Below, one piece after another: positions 32,495 through 43,352 of a stretch of DNA of 64,000 nt. Made by a program: the position numbers and the translations under genes. Position 1 is the first letter of the stretch, and each line of letters opens with the position of its first letter. The stretch is from Cutaneotrichosporon cavernicola (taxonomy: Eukaryota; Basidiomycota; Tremellomycetes; Trichosporonales; Trichosporonaceae): contig NC_083394.1 of assembly GCF_030864355.1 (NCBI RefSeq), positions 558,001 through 622,000 of the forward strand, in the 5' to 3' direction. A model generated the notes under the pieces. It worked only from the letters and a program-made list of their open reading frames with translations. It searched no databases and was not told the DNA's origin.

Positions 32495-34196
32495 TTAATG
32501 CTGAGTTGGAATGCAGATCCCGTAAGTCTCCCACACCGCCGGATCGCGGGCGTACGACGCGAGCCAGTGCTTCTGCGCCGCATATCTGCCACGTACGCGC
32601 GAGAGTGCTGCGACGGCCTTGCGCGCAGCGTGCTTGGCCATATCGTACTCGGCATGCGCAGCATGCACGTAGAACTTCTGGAGCCAGATCGTGCTCAGGT
32701 CTCCGACGAGTCGCTCTGTCCGGCAGAGTCTCACCGCCTCCTCAACTTCGGCCAGCGTCTGCGCTCGCGCCGTCCCAAGGCAATGATCGATGCCGCACTC
32801 CTCCCACCCGGCTAATATGGCTCCAAGGCGGCGGCGATTCGTGTTGCTCGCCTTGCGCACGGCTGGGTCGTGGGCACAGGTCGGGCACTTGCAGTCAAAG
32901 AGATATCGGGCGAGGATTTGCTTGCGCCGAGCTCTGCCGGCAAGGCGGAGTACTTCGGGAGAGCAGTACGCAACCGTGATCTCATCGCCAGCCTTGATGC
33001 GGTGGGATGCAACGATCACAGTCGTTAGTCGACACTGCCAAAGTGGACTCACTCAGTTTCTTCTCTTGCTCGGACCAATGCCAGCCCGCATTCGGCGAAC
33101 ACGCATGGTTGATCTGTGATGCGTACCTAAACAATCCTGCGGGTTGGTTGGATCGCGCCGCGTCGTCGTCCGGCTCCTCCTCGACGCAGGGAATAGCGTT
33201 CGCCAAGAATATGGCGAGAATCGACGACGTGCCATTCGGGCATCCGCCTTCCCACGACAGGAGGCGGAGGAGGCTGTTCTTTTCGAGTTGCTGAGCGAGA
33301 TGCAAAAGCTCCCCCGTATCGACTCTTCGCGGGGCAGTGAGCAGCGGCGCTTCGGCATAAAGAATCTCGCCACGGTCACAGTCGCGCTGGGCGAAGATAC
33401 CGCGCCCGTGGACAGTTCTGGCGACGCGCACCCTGCCGTGAGGAGGGGGATAGACTGGCCCCTTCGTACTTCCGTCAATGAAGAAGGCGGAAGGACTCAC
33501 TGCCGTCTGCGCTTCACGACCGGTTCCGTCTGTCTCGAGGGGGCAGCGCGCCTGCGCTTCACTGCCGGTTCAGTCTGTCTCGAGGGGGCGGCGCGCCTGC
33601 GCTTCACGGCCGGTTCAGTCTGTCTCGAGGGGACAGCGCGCCTGCGCTTCACGGCCGGTTCAGTCTGTCTCGAGGGGACAGCGCGCCTGCGCTTCACTGC
33701 CGGTTCAGTCTGTCTTGATGGGGCAGCGCGCCTGCGCTTCACTGCCGGTTCCGTCTGTCTCGAGGGGACAGCGCGCCTGCGCTTCACTACCGGTTCAGTT
33801 TGTCTCGAGGGGCCAGTGCGCCTGCGCTTCACTGCCGGCTCAGTCTGTCTCGAGGGGGCAGCGCGCACGCCAGAGAGAGGTGTGGGGCCTGGGAGGGCGG
33901 GCGGCGTAGGGACAGTCAGAGGAACAGATTCCCGCCGCTTCATAGGGTCGCGGTGAAGCCGCTTTGGTCTCTCACGAGCCGTGTTCCGGTGGCGCTCGAC
34001 TCTGCCGGGCTTGGCTTGGCTGAGAACTTGGATGCTGCGTCTGATGGAGGCGATGAGCCACCGATGGGTGGGGAAAGGTCTGCGTCTGAAGGAGGCGATG
34101 AGCCACCGATGGGTGGGGAAAGGTCTGCGTCAGTGGACCCTTGGGACCAGCGTACTTTCGAGTGGAGCGCAACCGCTCCACGCGGATTCGTGACAT
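32495..34196 (-). CDS. SET-domain protein with N-terminal basic tandem repeats
   Basis: My four-exon model (34196-34156, 34124-33501, 33468-33053, 33018-32495) totals 1605 bases, an exact multiple of three. The N-terminus MSRIRVERLRSTRK is followed by two 14-residue repeats and eight 15-residue repeats (PSRQTEPAVKRRR plus two). The SET part begins RVRVARTVHGRGIFAQRD and includes INHACSPNAGW, the NHxCxPN cofactor/substrate motif, GDEITVAYC and a post-SET-like CKCPTC. The family methylates lysines in histones or other proteins, and the KRRR repeats suggest nuclear location. The intron at 33019-33052 ends in TG rather than AG. Start and first intron are the least certain parts; a later start at 33943 is possible. 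Confidence 0.7.
33502..33868 (-). repeat. Coding minisatellite, 45-bp unit, eight copies
   Basis: The unit encodes PSRQTEPAVKRRR followed by AV, AA or TG. Spacing is exactly 45 bases (for example CAGTCTGTCT on the plus strand at 33571 and again 45 bases on). The unit length keeps frame. The opposite strand also stays open, giving a spurious plus-strand frame at 33144-33956. Confidence 0.95.
34036..34124 (-). repeat. 42-bp tandem duplication in the 5' exon of the SET gene
   Basis: Two nearly identical 42-base copies read GGAGGCGATGAGCCACCGAT... on the plus strand. In the proposed minus-strand frame they encode PFPTHRWLIAS twice. The first copy abuts the proposed 31-nt first intron. Confidence 0.85.
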
Positions 34197-34399
34197 TGTA
34201 ACCGATGGTACGTCCTGTAGTTGGTAAGGACTGTTAGTGAGATGTCAAGGTGTCAGCGATTTGATGAGCGATGGTGAGAAGAGAGAAGAGAGGAGGGAGG
34301 AGAGACGGAGAAAATTTTAAAGGAGAAATGGCGAGCAAAGTACACGAGCAAGGTCAAGCGATGCAATGCAATGCAATGAGTAGTGTAGTGTAAAACAAC

Positions 34400-35935
34400 C
34401 TAGGCTCTACTAGGATCTACAATGTGTCCGTCGCCCGTACGCGTGCCGTGGATAACGCCTGATCCGAGACACTTGTCGCCGTCCCATAACGCGGCGACCT
34501 GGCCCAGCGGAACGGCCCTGACGGGATCCGGGAACGTGACGTAGATACTGTTATCAGCTTGATGTAACTTGTGAACTCACCGGCTGCCGTCGACGCGCAT
34601 ATGGGCGCGGAACGGCGCTTCTCGATGCCGTACTTGGGCCATCAATTCGTGCCCGTCCTCCAACAGTGGAGGCTCCCCTGCAATCCAATTGAACTCGTCA
34701 CTCCACAACTCGCTGCACAGCAATGCGGGGTGGTCGGTACGCGGCACGACGAGGATATCGTTTCCGCCATTGACTCCCTTGCGCGCAACGAACAACTTGC
34801 CCCACATATCCGACTTGAGTCCGGGTTTCAAGAGGATGATCCGGGCACGCTGGCCCACCGTGTATTGCGATAGGCCCTTGTGTTCGCCCACCCGTTGCCC
34901 AGCCTCGTTGACGAACCATCCCGTCGTAGGAGGGACGTATTGGGCTGTCGTTAGCTTTGGTGGTGGCCAAGACGTACAGACAAAGTCGCCAAAGTTACGG
35001 CGCTTGCCAATGAAGCATAGGCCCATGCTCTCTCGCCGCTCGGCAGTTGGGAGATGCCATTCACGAGCAAGCTCTCGCACCGCGGGTTTCGGCAGCCCAG
35101 CCAGAGGAAAGACGGCCTGTCATCAGCTTTAGCACGAATCACACCCTCACTCGTTGCAAGGCGGCCTCCGTGACTTGGGAGAGGTAGAACGTCTGGTCCT
35201 TGTTCATATCATGCGCGCGGTGGAGTGTTGCTCTTCCACCTTGCCTTCGCACGCGCGCATAGTGACCTGCCGTCAGCCAGCCGGCTCGATACCCCTCGGG
35301 ATCTACCTGTGGCGAGAAAGTGGCCCTCGGGGATATGTTTGAGAAGCGCTCCAAACTTAATCTCGCGATTACACCAGACATCGGGGTTGGGTGTCCTGGC
35401 CTGCTCCCACTCGGCGATAGATGGCTCGAACACGCGCGTCCAGTACTCGGCGGTCAAGTCGACCAGCCGGACCTTATTGTCGGGAATGCCGATGTGTCGG
35501 GCGACGGCGCGCGCGTCGGCCCAGTCGCGCTCCCACGTACAAGGAGAGTGGACAGCTGGGTTATTGTATGCTAAGCTTAAAGAGGACGCTGGCGCGTTCT
35601 CAGAAAGGACGGGGTCCCAATTACGCATGAAGAGGACGGAGAGGTTGAGGGGCTGGCGTTAGTGGGAATGGTGGGATACGCACTAGTTCAGAGAGGAGGC
35701 GGAGGGTCACGCTCGAGTCTACACCGCCAGAGACTGCGACGACGACATTGTCGCCTTCGGAGAGGCACAGGTCGTCTAGTGTTGGGAGGGAGTAGGTGGG
35801 GATGGTGGAGGTTGAGGTGGAGGTTGAGGGCTGGGATGTGGGGGTTGGCGAAACTGCTGTGGAGAAGAGACGGAGCGCACCGTAGCAGGATCTACGCGGC
35901 GCAGGAGCGCGCAGTGCTCCGATGGCCGTCCACAT
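34400..35935 (-). CDS. MTU1: Mitochondrial tRNA-specific 2-thiouridylase (Mtu1/Slm3, TRMU)
   Basis: Mtu1 performs the sulfur transfer to U34 of mitochondrial Lys, Glu and Gln tRNAs. The multi-exon gene starts MWTAIGALRAPAPRRSCY, a plausible matrix leader, followed by the PP-loop VVAVSGGVDSSVTLRLL. Downstream are CTWERDWADARAVA, the catalytic cysteine context ARTPNPDVWCNREIKFG, GHFLATG-HYARV, KDQTFYLSQV, the second cysteine in ESMGLCFIGKR, and the C-terminal barrel VGQRARI...KLFV, then YVTFPDPVRAVPLGQ and LGSGVIHGT. These match MnmA/TRMU in order and spacing. The stop is TAG at 34402-34400. It faces the F-box-like gene at 36403 across a divergent region. Confidence 0.92.
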
Positions 35936-36402
35936 AGCCTTGGGAATGGGGGGAGGAGTGGAAAGTGATCAAGAAGAGAGAGATGGAGAAATGATGGTTA
36001 CAGAAAAGCACCTCCACTTTTGCTGTCGGAAATTCGAGCCGTAGTGGTTTGTTTGGATCCGTTAATTCAACCATCAATGACGTTCCTTGTCCCATTCTTA
36101 ATCTCTTAATCTCTTCATTCAGTTTGGGTTGTTCGCCATCTCCCGTTGTATGAATGTAATATGACTCACTTGAGAATAGGGAGTGTCTGACTTGCTAGGC
36201 TCCCAAGAGTGGGGCAGGAGGGGAGCCGAACGAGGGGAGTCTGTGCCGTGGCGGTAGAGCACTGCCTCATTCAACAGCCACCGCCTTTGTTACTCGCTTC
36301 CACAATTCCACAATCTCGGCTCTACTGCATTTATACAACCACATTCTCACTCCACTCAACTCCAACCGTCTCCAACACCACATTCAGCTGACCACACAGA
36401 CC
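35936..36402. other. Divergent intergenic region
   Basis: This region separates MTU1 and the plus-strand F-box-like gene. A CTGACCACACAG just before the ATG at 36403 resembles this genome's acceptor signal, so a 5'-UTR intron is possible. A tRNA-like A-box phrase (GGCGGTAGAGCAC, near 36250) has no matching B box and is not called. Confidence 0.45.
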
Positions 36403-37470
36403 ATGACTCCCACTCTCGACTACAATGGGTTCCCCAACATCATCGACATCATCATCGGCTTTGCTCCTCACAAAGCCCTCCTCGCCTTGCGCGCAACGTG
36501 TCGTGACATCAAGAACAAAGTCGATCCCATCCTCCATCGCCACATCCGGCTGGGTCGCCGCCAAGACGACCACTCTCAGTGGCGAGTCTGGGGTACCGCG
36601 ATTTGGCTCGATGACGACACGTTGAACACCAACGCCCGCATCCTCGATATGCAAGAGGCCGACTTTTTCAAGGACGACGCCATTGTCGATGACATCAACG
36701 ATGGCAGGTTTGGCAATACACACCTTGTCCGTGTCCTTCCCATCCCAGAACACGAGCTCGGGGATAAGGAGGACGGCACGGTTGATATCGATCTCAAGGT
36801 GCCCAACTCGGCAGTCGTGGCCTTTATTGAGTGCCATCGAAGCCTCCCACCCGTCATCCGATTTTGGGGCGACATGGATATGGTGGTGGTTGCCCTCATG
36901 TACCATCCCAACTGGTTTGATGGTCCGTTTGGCCACTCGTGCTTTATTCCGGACTTTAATGAAGCCGACTATGATAAGGATGTCTACCTCCTACTCGTTC
37001 CTGATGGCGAGCCTTGGAGCCATGGCGACCCAGCTAAGGCTGAGGTTGCGGGGATCCTCACCAAGCTGTTGCTCGAGGTTGTCGATAAACTCCATTACCA
37101 CATTAAGGAGAATCAGCGCATCACGTTCGTTGGCGCTGAATCGTGGGACCACCGTTGGCTTGACCGGCGCATCAAGCTTTTGGGCTGGGACAGCGACAGC
37201 GACAACGACAGCGACTGGGGTAGCGGCAGCAACGGCGATGCTGGGTTGCAAAGCATGACCCTCAAGGAGATGTGCGAGCCAGGCGCCAGCGTCGCGGACC
37301 GGTTCCAATGGTGGATCAACAAGGTAGCAAACATTCACCTTTTGGGGGATGAACACGAGGGTGAAGACTTGTCCATGCGTGTTTCTTTCATGACAATGAA
37401 GGAATTCAAGGCCAAGCTCGGCAACGAGGTCGCCGAACTCATCATCTCGCCATACAAGAGTCGCGACTAG
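36403..37470 (+). CDS. F-box-like family protein A (lineage paralogue family)
   Basis: A 355-residue intronless frame. The N-terminus (FPNIIDIIIGFAPHKALLAL, then RATCRDIKNKVDPILHRHI) has the hydrophobic spacing of an F-box-like helical bundle. The rest matches the neighbouring gene at 38258 and, more weakly, those at 43353 and 58466: VVVALMYHPNW, FVGAESWDHRWLD, then an acidic linker and RFQWWINKVANIHL. I know of no named domain for the C-terminal part. If the N-terminal call is right, it may act as a Skp1-Cullin-F-box adaptor; this is inference. It has no signal peptide and is probably cytosolic or nuclear. Confidence 0.7.
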   Translation: MTPTLDYNGFPNIIDIIIGFAPHKALLALRATCRDIKNKVDPILHRHIRLGRRQDDHSQWRVWGTAIWLDDDTLNTNARILDMQEADFFKDDAIVDDINDGRFGNTHLVRVLPIPEHELGDKEDGTVDIDLKVPNSAVVAFIECHRSLPPVIRFWGDMDMVVVALMYHPNWFDGPFGHSCFIPDFNEADYDKDVYLLLVPDGEPWSHGDPAKAEVAGILTKLLLEVVDKLHYHIKENQRITFVGAESWDHRWLDRRIKLLGWDSDSDNDSDWGSGSNGDAGLQSMTLKEMCEPGASVADRFQWWINKVANIHLLGDEHEGEDLSMRVSFMTMKEFKAKLGNEVAELIISPYKSRD

Positions 37471-38257
37471 CACTTCGGGGTTAACAGATGGCTGAACTGG
37501 GCGGGTTGGCCTGCATTCGGGGGCAAACGGGGAGAGGCGCATGCTTGCAAGACGAGAACAAGTACACGAGTGAGTAGTGAGCAGAGAAGACGTCAAGGTT
37601 ATGATAAAACAACGAAACTGATTCGCAGGGGAGGTTCCCACTTGGCGCAGTGCCCGTTAGCACAGTGGGATACAGTACATATGGATGTCTAGAAGCTAAG
37701 ATGAGTATGGATGGTTGCACACCATCACCACTGGACCACACCTGTGTACAGTACGGTTATAGGCTTGGCTCGGCACCCTCTCCATATCTTACGCCTCACA
37801 TCAATCGCCGCGCCAAAGCTATTATTCACCGCCATCTTTGCTTCAACTGACAAGATTGCGTCTGGAGGATTCGGCCTTTAGGCACCATGGACGGGCTGGA
37901 TGGTCCTGGGCGTTTTGGAGGTGGACTTAAGCTCGCAAAACCTCGCCGCCAACTTCCTGTCCTCGGGACACAACCTCTTCGATCTTGCAAACAGCTCCGC
38001 AGCTGCCAGTGTAGGTACACTCCTCTCACCCATTTTGTATGTATGAGATAGTAACTAGAATATTGTCAAGGTCTGCCCATCCAATTCCTTTACAAGGGTA
38101 CCACGGCCGCAGAGACTCAAGTACTACCCTATATTGTATACTGTCTCAAGTACTACCCCATATTGTATACTGTATCTAACCTCACACCTTCCTTCCCACG
38201 TCGCAACATCACACCTTGACTCCTCGAGCCCTCATTTTCAACTATTCTTCAATCCTC
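37471..38257. other. Intergenic region between paralogues A and B
   Basis: It contains a 29-bp tandem duplication at 38116-38173 and AT-richer DNA than its neighbours. No gene is supported. Confidence 0.5.
38116..38173. repeat. 29-bp direct tandem duplication
   Basis: Two adjacent copies start CTCAAGTACTACCC and end TATTGTATACTGT, differing at one base (T or C). The array lies about 85 bases upstream of the proposed start of paralogue B. Confidence 0.9.
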
Positions 38258-39547
38258 ATGTCCTCTTACTGCCATTACTTCTCAAACTTGGTAACCTCTT
38301 TAATCTTCAACCCCCGACCTCTCATTGCAACTCCAATCAGTTTCTAAAGCAACTTCTCAAGAACCATTCCAGTAAGCATTGCCTTTCCAGCCCCAGCAGC
38401 GGCTCATCTTGCAGGAGTTGTCACCTTCCCTCGACTACCTCTTCTTCCCCCACATCATCGACGCGATCGTTGGCTTCGCACCTCACGAGGCCCCCCTGGA
38501 GCTGCGCCTCACATCGAAGAGGATCAAGGTCATTGCGGACACCATCCTCAATCGTCATCTCAGCTTGTACAGTCATCCCCGTATCAACGGGTGGCGAGCC
38601 TGGGGCACCAACATCCGCCGAGGCAGCTGGGATGATGAGGAGGATGGCCCGCCAAATAATCATCCACCAGAAGCTAGGATCCTCGATTTGTCTGAGATTC
38701 ACATGATTTACAACGGCCTTCACTTCGCCGACGACGGATCCTCCGGAGTGAACCTTATCCGTGGGGTTCCTGCTAGCTCGGGCCACCTCGAGAGCTACCT
38801 CGGCATTATACCTCGTTACCAAACAGGCCAGATCCACTTGAACCTTCCTAACGTTACAGCTGTTCGTTCCATCGAATACCACCGCGGTTACTCCCTCTTG
38901 CCCGTCATCACCGGTGAAGTTAAGACGCTTGCGTTTGCTATCCTGTATCATCCGGAGTCGTGGGACGAAAGGGTTCCATCCTTCTCTGCACCCATTTTCG
39001 AAATCGACTGTGACGACATCTGCATCATCCTCTTTCCTGAGGGCGAGCCCAACATGGAAGACCGCGACAAACGACTCTCGAAAGACCCCACCTTCCTCTC
39101 AGATATCGTGAACAAGTTCGGAATGCGCTTTGACAATCTCTGGGCGGAAAACCGGCACACCATCTTCGTCGGCGGCGAGAGCTGGGCTCACCGACGGATC
39201 GACCAGTATACTGTATTATCAAGGATTACGAGTGGGAAGCCCGGGGGTACTCGTTAGAAGACTTGATCCAAGAGGACTTCATCGAGGACCACAATCCCGG
39301 GGCTGGCAGTACCGAGCGCTTCAGATGGTGGCTTTTCGAGATCGCAGGCCTCTACCTGCAAGCCAAGAAAGCGCACTGTCCTTGTGCCACATGTCCGATG
39401 CGACGAAGGGCCGAGCCGACGCACTCCTCTATGTCCGCCTCGCCTTCTGACTGTTACACCGCCGTTGGCGCTCGCACGGAACCGGCCTTCTCCGCCTGCC
39501 TCGAATACCAATGCCCAGAACCCGAGCACCAACGCTCCCTCACCTGA
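38258..39547 (+). pseudogene. F-box-like family protein B, frameshifted
   Basis: The best model starts MSSYCHYFSNL at 38258 (compare MSSYYTY in paralogue C) and splices a 124-nt intron (38291-38414) into ELSPSLDYLFFPHIIDAIVG. The frame matches paralogue A through FAPHEAPLELR, AFAILYHPESWD and FVGGESWAHRRIDQY, then stops at 39255. Family sequence resumes in another frame as IIKDYEWEARGYSLED and RFRWWLFEIAGLYL, running to a TGA at 39545. The break is near 39212-39222 in TATACTGTATT, an easy slippage site. There is no room for an intron. It is either a recent pseudogene or an assembly error of one or two bases. The tail after the break is Cys/Pro-rich (CPCATCPMRRR). Confidence 0.65.
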
Positions 39548-40470
39548 ACCCTCCCTGACCTTCTTCGGCGCCAGCCAGATCCTTGATGTACCTGAGTCCG
39601 CCCTTACAGTACATCTTGCCGGCCCAACGACATCCCGACTTGCTGTAGACATACACTTTGGCCGGAGAAGGAACACAGCTTGGTGGGAGAGCAAACCCAG
39701 GGCAGGAACTGGGACGACTGAGCCTCGGAAGACGAGGTCTGAGACATTGTCGTGTGCCGTGGTTATGGCGCGTCGTTAGTCTCACCACAGTCGTTGCGGA
39801 TGCAACCCATACGACCGCACTTCTATGGGAACGCTGACAAGCAGATCGGAATTTACAAGGGTTGTCTAATCTTCGGGCGTCGGCACCTCCGACGAGCTGT
39901 CGCGACTCCCGACGCAATTGAGAGACAGTGAGACGACAGAAGAGTCAAAGATGCGTGTCGGGTGCAGCCCCACAAACTCCGAGGTATGTACAAAGACCGC
40001 ACTTTATCATAAATTGCCTTTTTCGGCAACCAACTCCCACAATCAACATCAGGGCAAAACCCGGTATTCACTTGTTTACTTTCCGAGACACTCTGCTGAC
40101 TCTTTCTGACTTTGAACAACGCTATCATGCGAGGAACTCGCCGCAAGACTTGCCTCTTTTAGTTGCCATTTCCCAGTCCATCTAAAACATTCTCAATATC
40201 AGGCGGCGGCCAACTGCCAAAAACCATTTGCCCGCATCGTGAGGAATGGGCTGACAAAATGCGGGGGTTACTGGGCTATGGGGATTTGCGGGGCCGCACA
40301 ATGTGCCTCACGGTCCAAGGTTGACGATGACGGCGGTCCTGATCTTGCCAACAACGATGGACTGATGCATGTACAAGGCTTCTGAAACAGCTACAAAAAG
40401 GCTGTCCGGGCTGTCTCTTCTCATCATTCCCACCGCCACTCGACTTGCCTCTTACACTCATCCACACACC
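39548..40470. other. Intergenic region, nothing recognised
   Basis: Several short frames occur on both strands; none has family-like content or a splice-consistent extension. The last 100 bases are the monooxygenase promoter and 5' UTR. Confidence 0.45.
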
Positions 40471-42296
40471 ATGGCAGTATTCCAGGACGGCCTGAAGGAG
40501 ACCGAGATCCCAACCGGCAATGTGCTGCAGACAGACGTGCTCATCGTTGGCTCGGGCCCCGCTGGCAGCTCTGCAGCCCTCTTCCTGGCCGAGCTTGCCA
40601 TCCCCGCCATCCTCATCTCGAAATACGTGAGCTATCTATTGTTCACGGCTGACATTAGCGTTGGACGGCTAACACGCCCCGCGCGCACATCACCAACCAG
40701 CGCACGATGGAGATCATGCGCGACATGGGCCTCGAGGATGCGATCCAGGCCGAGGCGACCGAGCACATGCTGTGCGGCGACACGGTCTTCTGCACCTCCA
40801 TTGCTGGTGAAGAGATCGGCCGCATCCTCACGTGGGGAACGCACCCGGCCCGCGCCGCCGACCACCTCCTCGCCTCGCCGAGCAGCATGTGCGACATTCC
40901 ACAGACGTACCTCGAGCCCATTCTTGTGTCAGCGGCAACAAAGCGCGGCACCCACACCCGCTTCAGCACCGAGTACATCTCGCACGTGCAGGACGCCGGC
41001 GGCGTCACTGCCACCGTTCGCGACCGACTAAGCGGCCAAACATACCTGATTCGCGCAAAGTATATGCTTGGTGCGGACGGCGCTCGCTCCATCATCCAGC
41101 AGGAACTCCAACTTCCCATGGAGGGCAAGATGGACATTGCCGGCTCGATGAACATTACCTTCAACGCCGACCTCGCGGCGCATGTCGGTCACCGCCCCAG
41201 CGTGCTGTACTGGGTCATTCAGCCTGGCGCTAACATCGGTGGCATTGGTGCTGGCCTCGTCCGCATGGTCCGTCCATGGAACGAGTGGATCGCTATTTGG
41301 GGCTTTGACATTTCCCAGCCGCCACCTGTGCTCGACGACGCGGCTGCCCGTGACATTGTCCGCAAACTCGTAGGCATTCCCGACCTCGAACTGGAGATCA
41401 CTGGCAAGAGCCTGTGGGGTAACAACGAATGTTTCGCTACCCACCTCCAGAAGGGCCGCGTCTTCGCGCTCGGTGACGCCATCCACCGCCACCCGCCAAG
41501 CAACGGACTTGGAAGCAACACCTCTATCCAGGACAGCTACAACCTTTGCTGGAAGATTGCGTCGGTGCTCCGCGGTGAAGCGGACCCCAGCCTCCTCGAG
41601 ACGTATTCGCAGGAACGCGCACCCGTCGCCCGGCAGATTGTCACGCGCGCTAACAAGAGCGCGCGCGAGTTCGTGCACCTCTTCGACGCGCTCGGTATCA
41701 AGCCTGGCATGCCAGCCGAAGACATGGCCAAGGAGATTGAGGAGCGCAAGGCTCCCACCGCCGTCGGCGCCCAGAAACGTGCCAAGTTGGTCACGGCAAT
41801 GAACCAGAAGAACTACGAGTTCAACGCGCACGGTGTCGAGATGGGTCAATTCTACGTGTCGGACGCCATCATTTCCGACGGTTCCAAGCCCGTAAACGAC
41901 CGCGACGCCGAACTGTACTACGTCCCCTCGACGTCTCCCGGCGCCCGCCTCCCCCACGCATGGGTCGGCAACCACATCAAGAAGCTCAGTACCCTCGACA
42001 CGGCGCCATACACGTCCTGGACGGTGATCACCGGTACGAACGGGGCCAAGTGGGCCGACGCTGCGTCTTCCGCGAGCGACAAGCTCGGCGTAAAGGTCAA
42101 GAACGTCGTTGTTGGGCCTGGACAGGACGTCGAGGACCTGTACTATGACTGGTCCAAGTTGCGTGGGGTCGAGGAGGACGGCGTCATCCTCGTCCGGCCA
42201 GACAAGCACATTGCTTGGCGTAGCCAGACTATGTGTTCCGACCCGGAGAGCGAGCTCGTCGCGGCGCTCGCAAAGGTGCTTGGCCGCAAGCTTTGA
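40471..42296 (+). CDS. FAD-dependent aromatic monooxygenase (phenol hydroxylase superfamily)
   Basis: Two exons (40471-40626, 40659-42296; 32-nt intron ending GGCTGACATTAG) encode about 597 residues. The N-terminal nucleotide-binding motif is GSGPAGSSAAL; after the joint SKYRWTANTPRAHITNQRTM comes the family's substrate-side strand. The middle motif is GADGARS, and the ribityl-binding motif is GDAIHRHPPSNGLGSNT with DSYNLCWK. The C-terminal thioredoxin-like domain is present (DWSKLRGVEEDGVILVRPDKHIAWR). The closest named relatives are 2,4-dichlorophenol 6-monooxygenase and phenol 2-monooxygenase; such enzymes hydroxylate phenols with NADPH and oxygen. The true substrate is unknown. It sits alone between F-box-like paralogues with no ring-cleavage gene nearby. 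Confidence 0.88.
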
Positions 42297-43352
42297 CCTG
42301 GAGAGGAGGGCTCGTGGGATCACGCGAGCATGGGATCATGGGTAGCTGTAAGATGTAGTGTATCGGACTCGTGGCGCAGGGGCGATGTCATTATGTGAAT
42401 TTTACTCGTGGCCAGGTATCTGGGACGGACGCGAGACTGAGGACTGACTCGTGGCGGAGTGCAGATGCCAAAACCCACCAGTTTAAGATCTACCCTCTTT
42501 ACAGAGTAACCTGTCGACGGTTGTCTAACACAGCCACTATATGCAATTGTTTGCCTTCCTTTACCATACCCTGGTTATGAGGGTAAACCCATTGTGAACA
42601 TATCGCGTCTACCTTCAAGGTCTCGTCAGGGTACGGTAGCAGTGATGGCCATGTCTGTTGTCCATGGCCTCGTATCATGCTCAGACTGGTTTTCGAAATT
42701 TCCCCAATGTACAGCTGGCCGCCTCACAGTACAGGCGGACACACTCCTGTACTGTCCCCCAACCATCAGTTTCGAAGTGGGAAGAGGTGACCAGCATGGT
42801 CCCAATGCAGTGGGGGCCGCTACATGGCGGTGGCGGGTATGGAAACGGCTTCACTAAAAACTCTTCACTCTTGGAGATAGAGCTCACGACAATGGGTCTT
42901 GGCTGGTCAATTGTGACGAGGTTTTCAGTGAACATAATGAGACAATGGACATTCAAAGTGTTCAGCCACCCAAGACACATACGACTCAGTATATCTTGTG
43001 TGAGTTCCAACGACGAGGCGCGACGCACTTGGCACACACCAACACAGTCGCTCTCCTCGTCTATCAACCATTTCTCATCGCCCCCCCAAAATATCCACCG
43101 ACCCCAACGACCCACTGTCCATTGTCCAGTGTCCAGATGTGAGTGTGTATTCTACCTCCTCCCACTCCCATGGTACACATATATATCCTGCTTCTCCAGC
43201 CTCCCATTCAAACTCCTCACCATCCGAATCGCACCACATCGGTCTCACCTTTGCGAACAATACAAATCCAACCAACACAACAAGTCCTCCCCCTTCACTC
43301 TCCCCTCACCTCAACCCCACTCAGCGACTCTAACCCCAGTCTCTCCTCCAAC
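42297..43352. other. Intergenic region with probable 5'-UTR intron end
   Basis: No gene is supported. TCTAACCCCAG at about 43329-43339, 14 bases before the ATG of paralogue C, is the exact acceptor pattern of this genome and suggests a 5'-UTR intron in that gene. Confidence 0.45.

Noticed and set aside
33144..33956. 270-codon plus-strand frame with VRLRFTAGSVCLEG-type repeats
   Set aside because: It is the antisense reading of the 45-bp coding minisatellite. The minus-strand frame joins a SET domain by splicing, whereas this one has no context.
36230..36290. tRNA-like A-box phrase GGCGGTAGAGCAC
   Set aside because: No B box (GGTTCGANTCC-like) follows and no cloverleaf can be drawn.
41028..42323. 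431-codon minus-strand frame opposite the monooxygenase
   Set aside because: It is a shadow of the FAD enzyme; the plus strand contains all flavin motifs.
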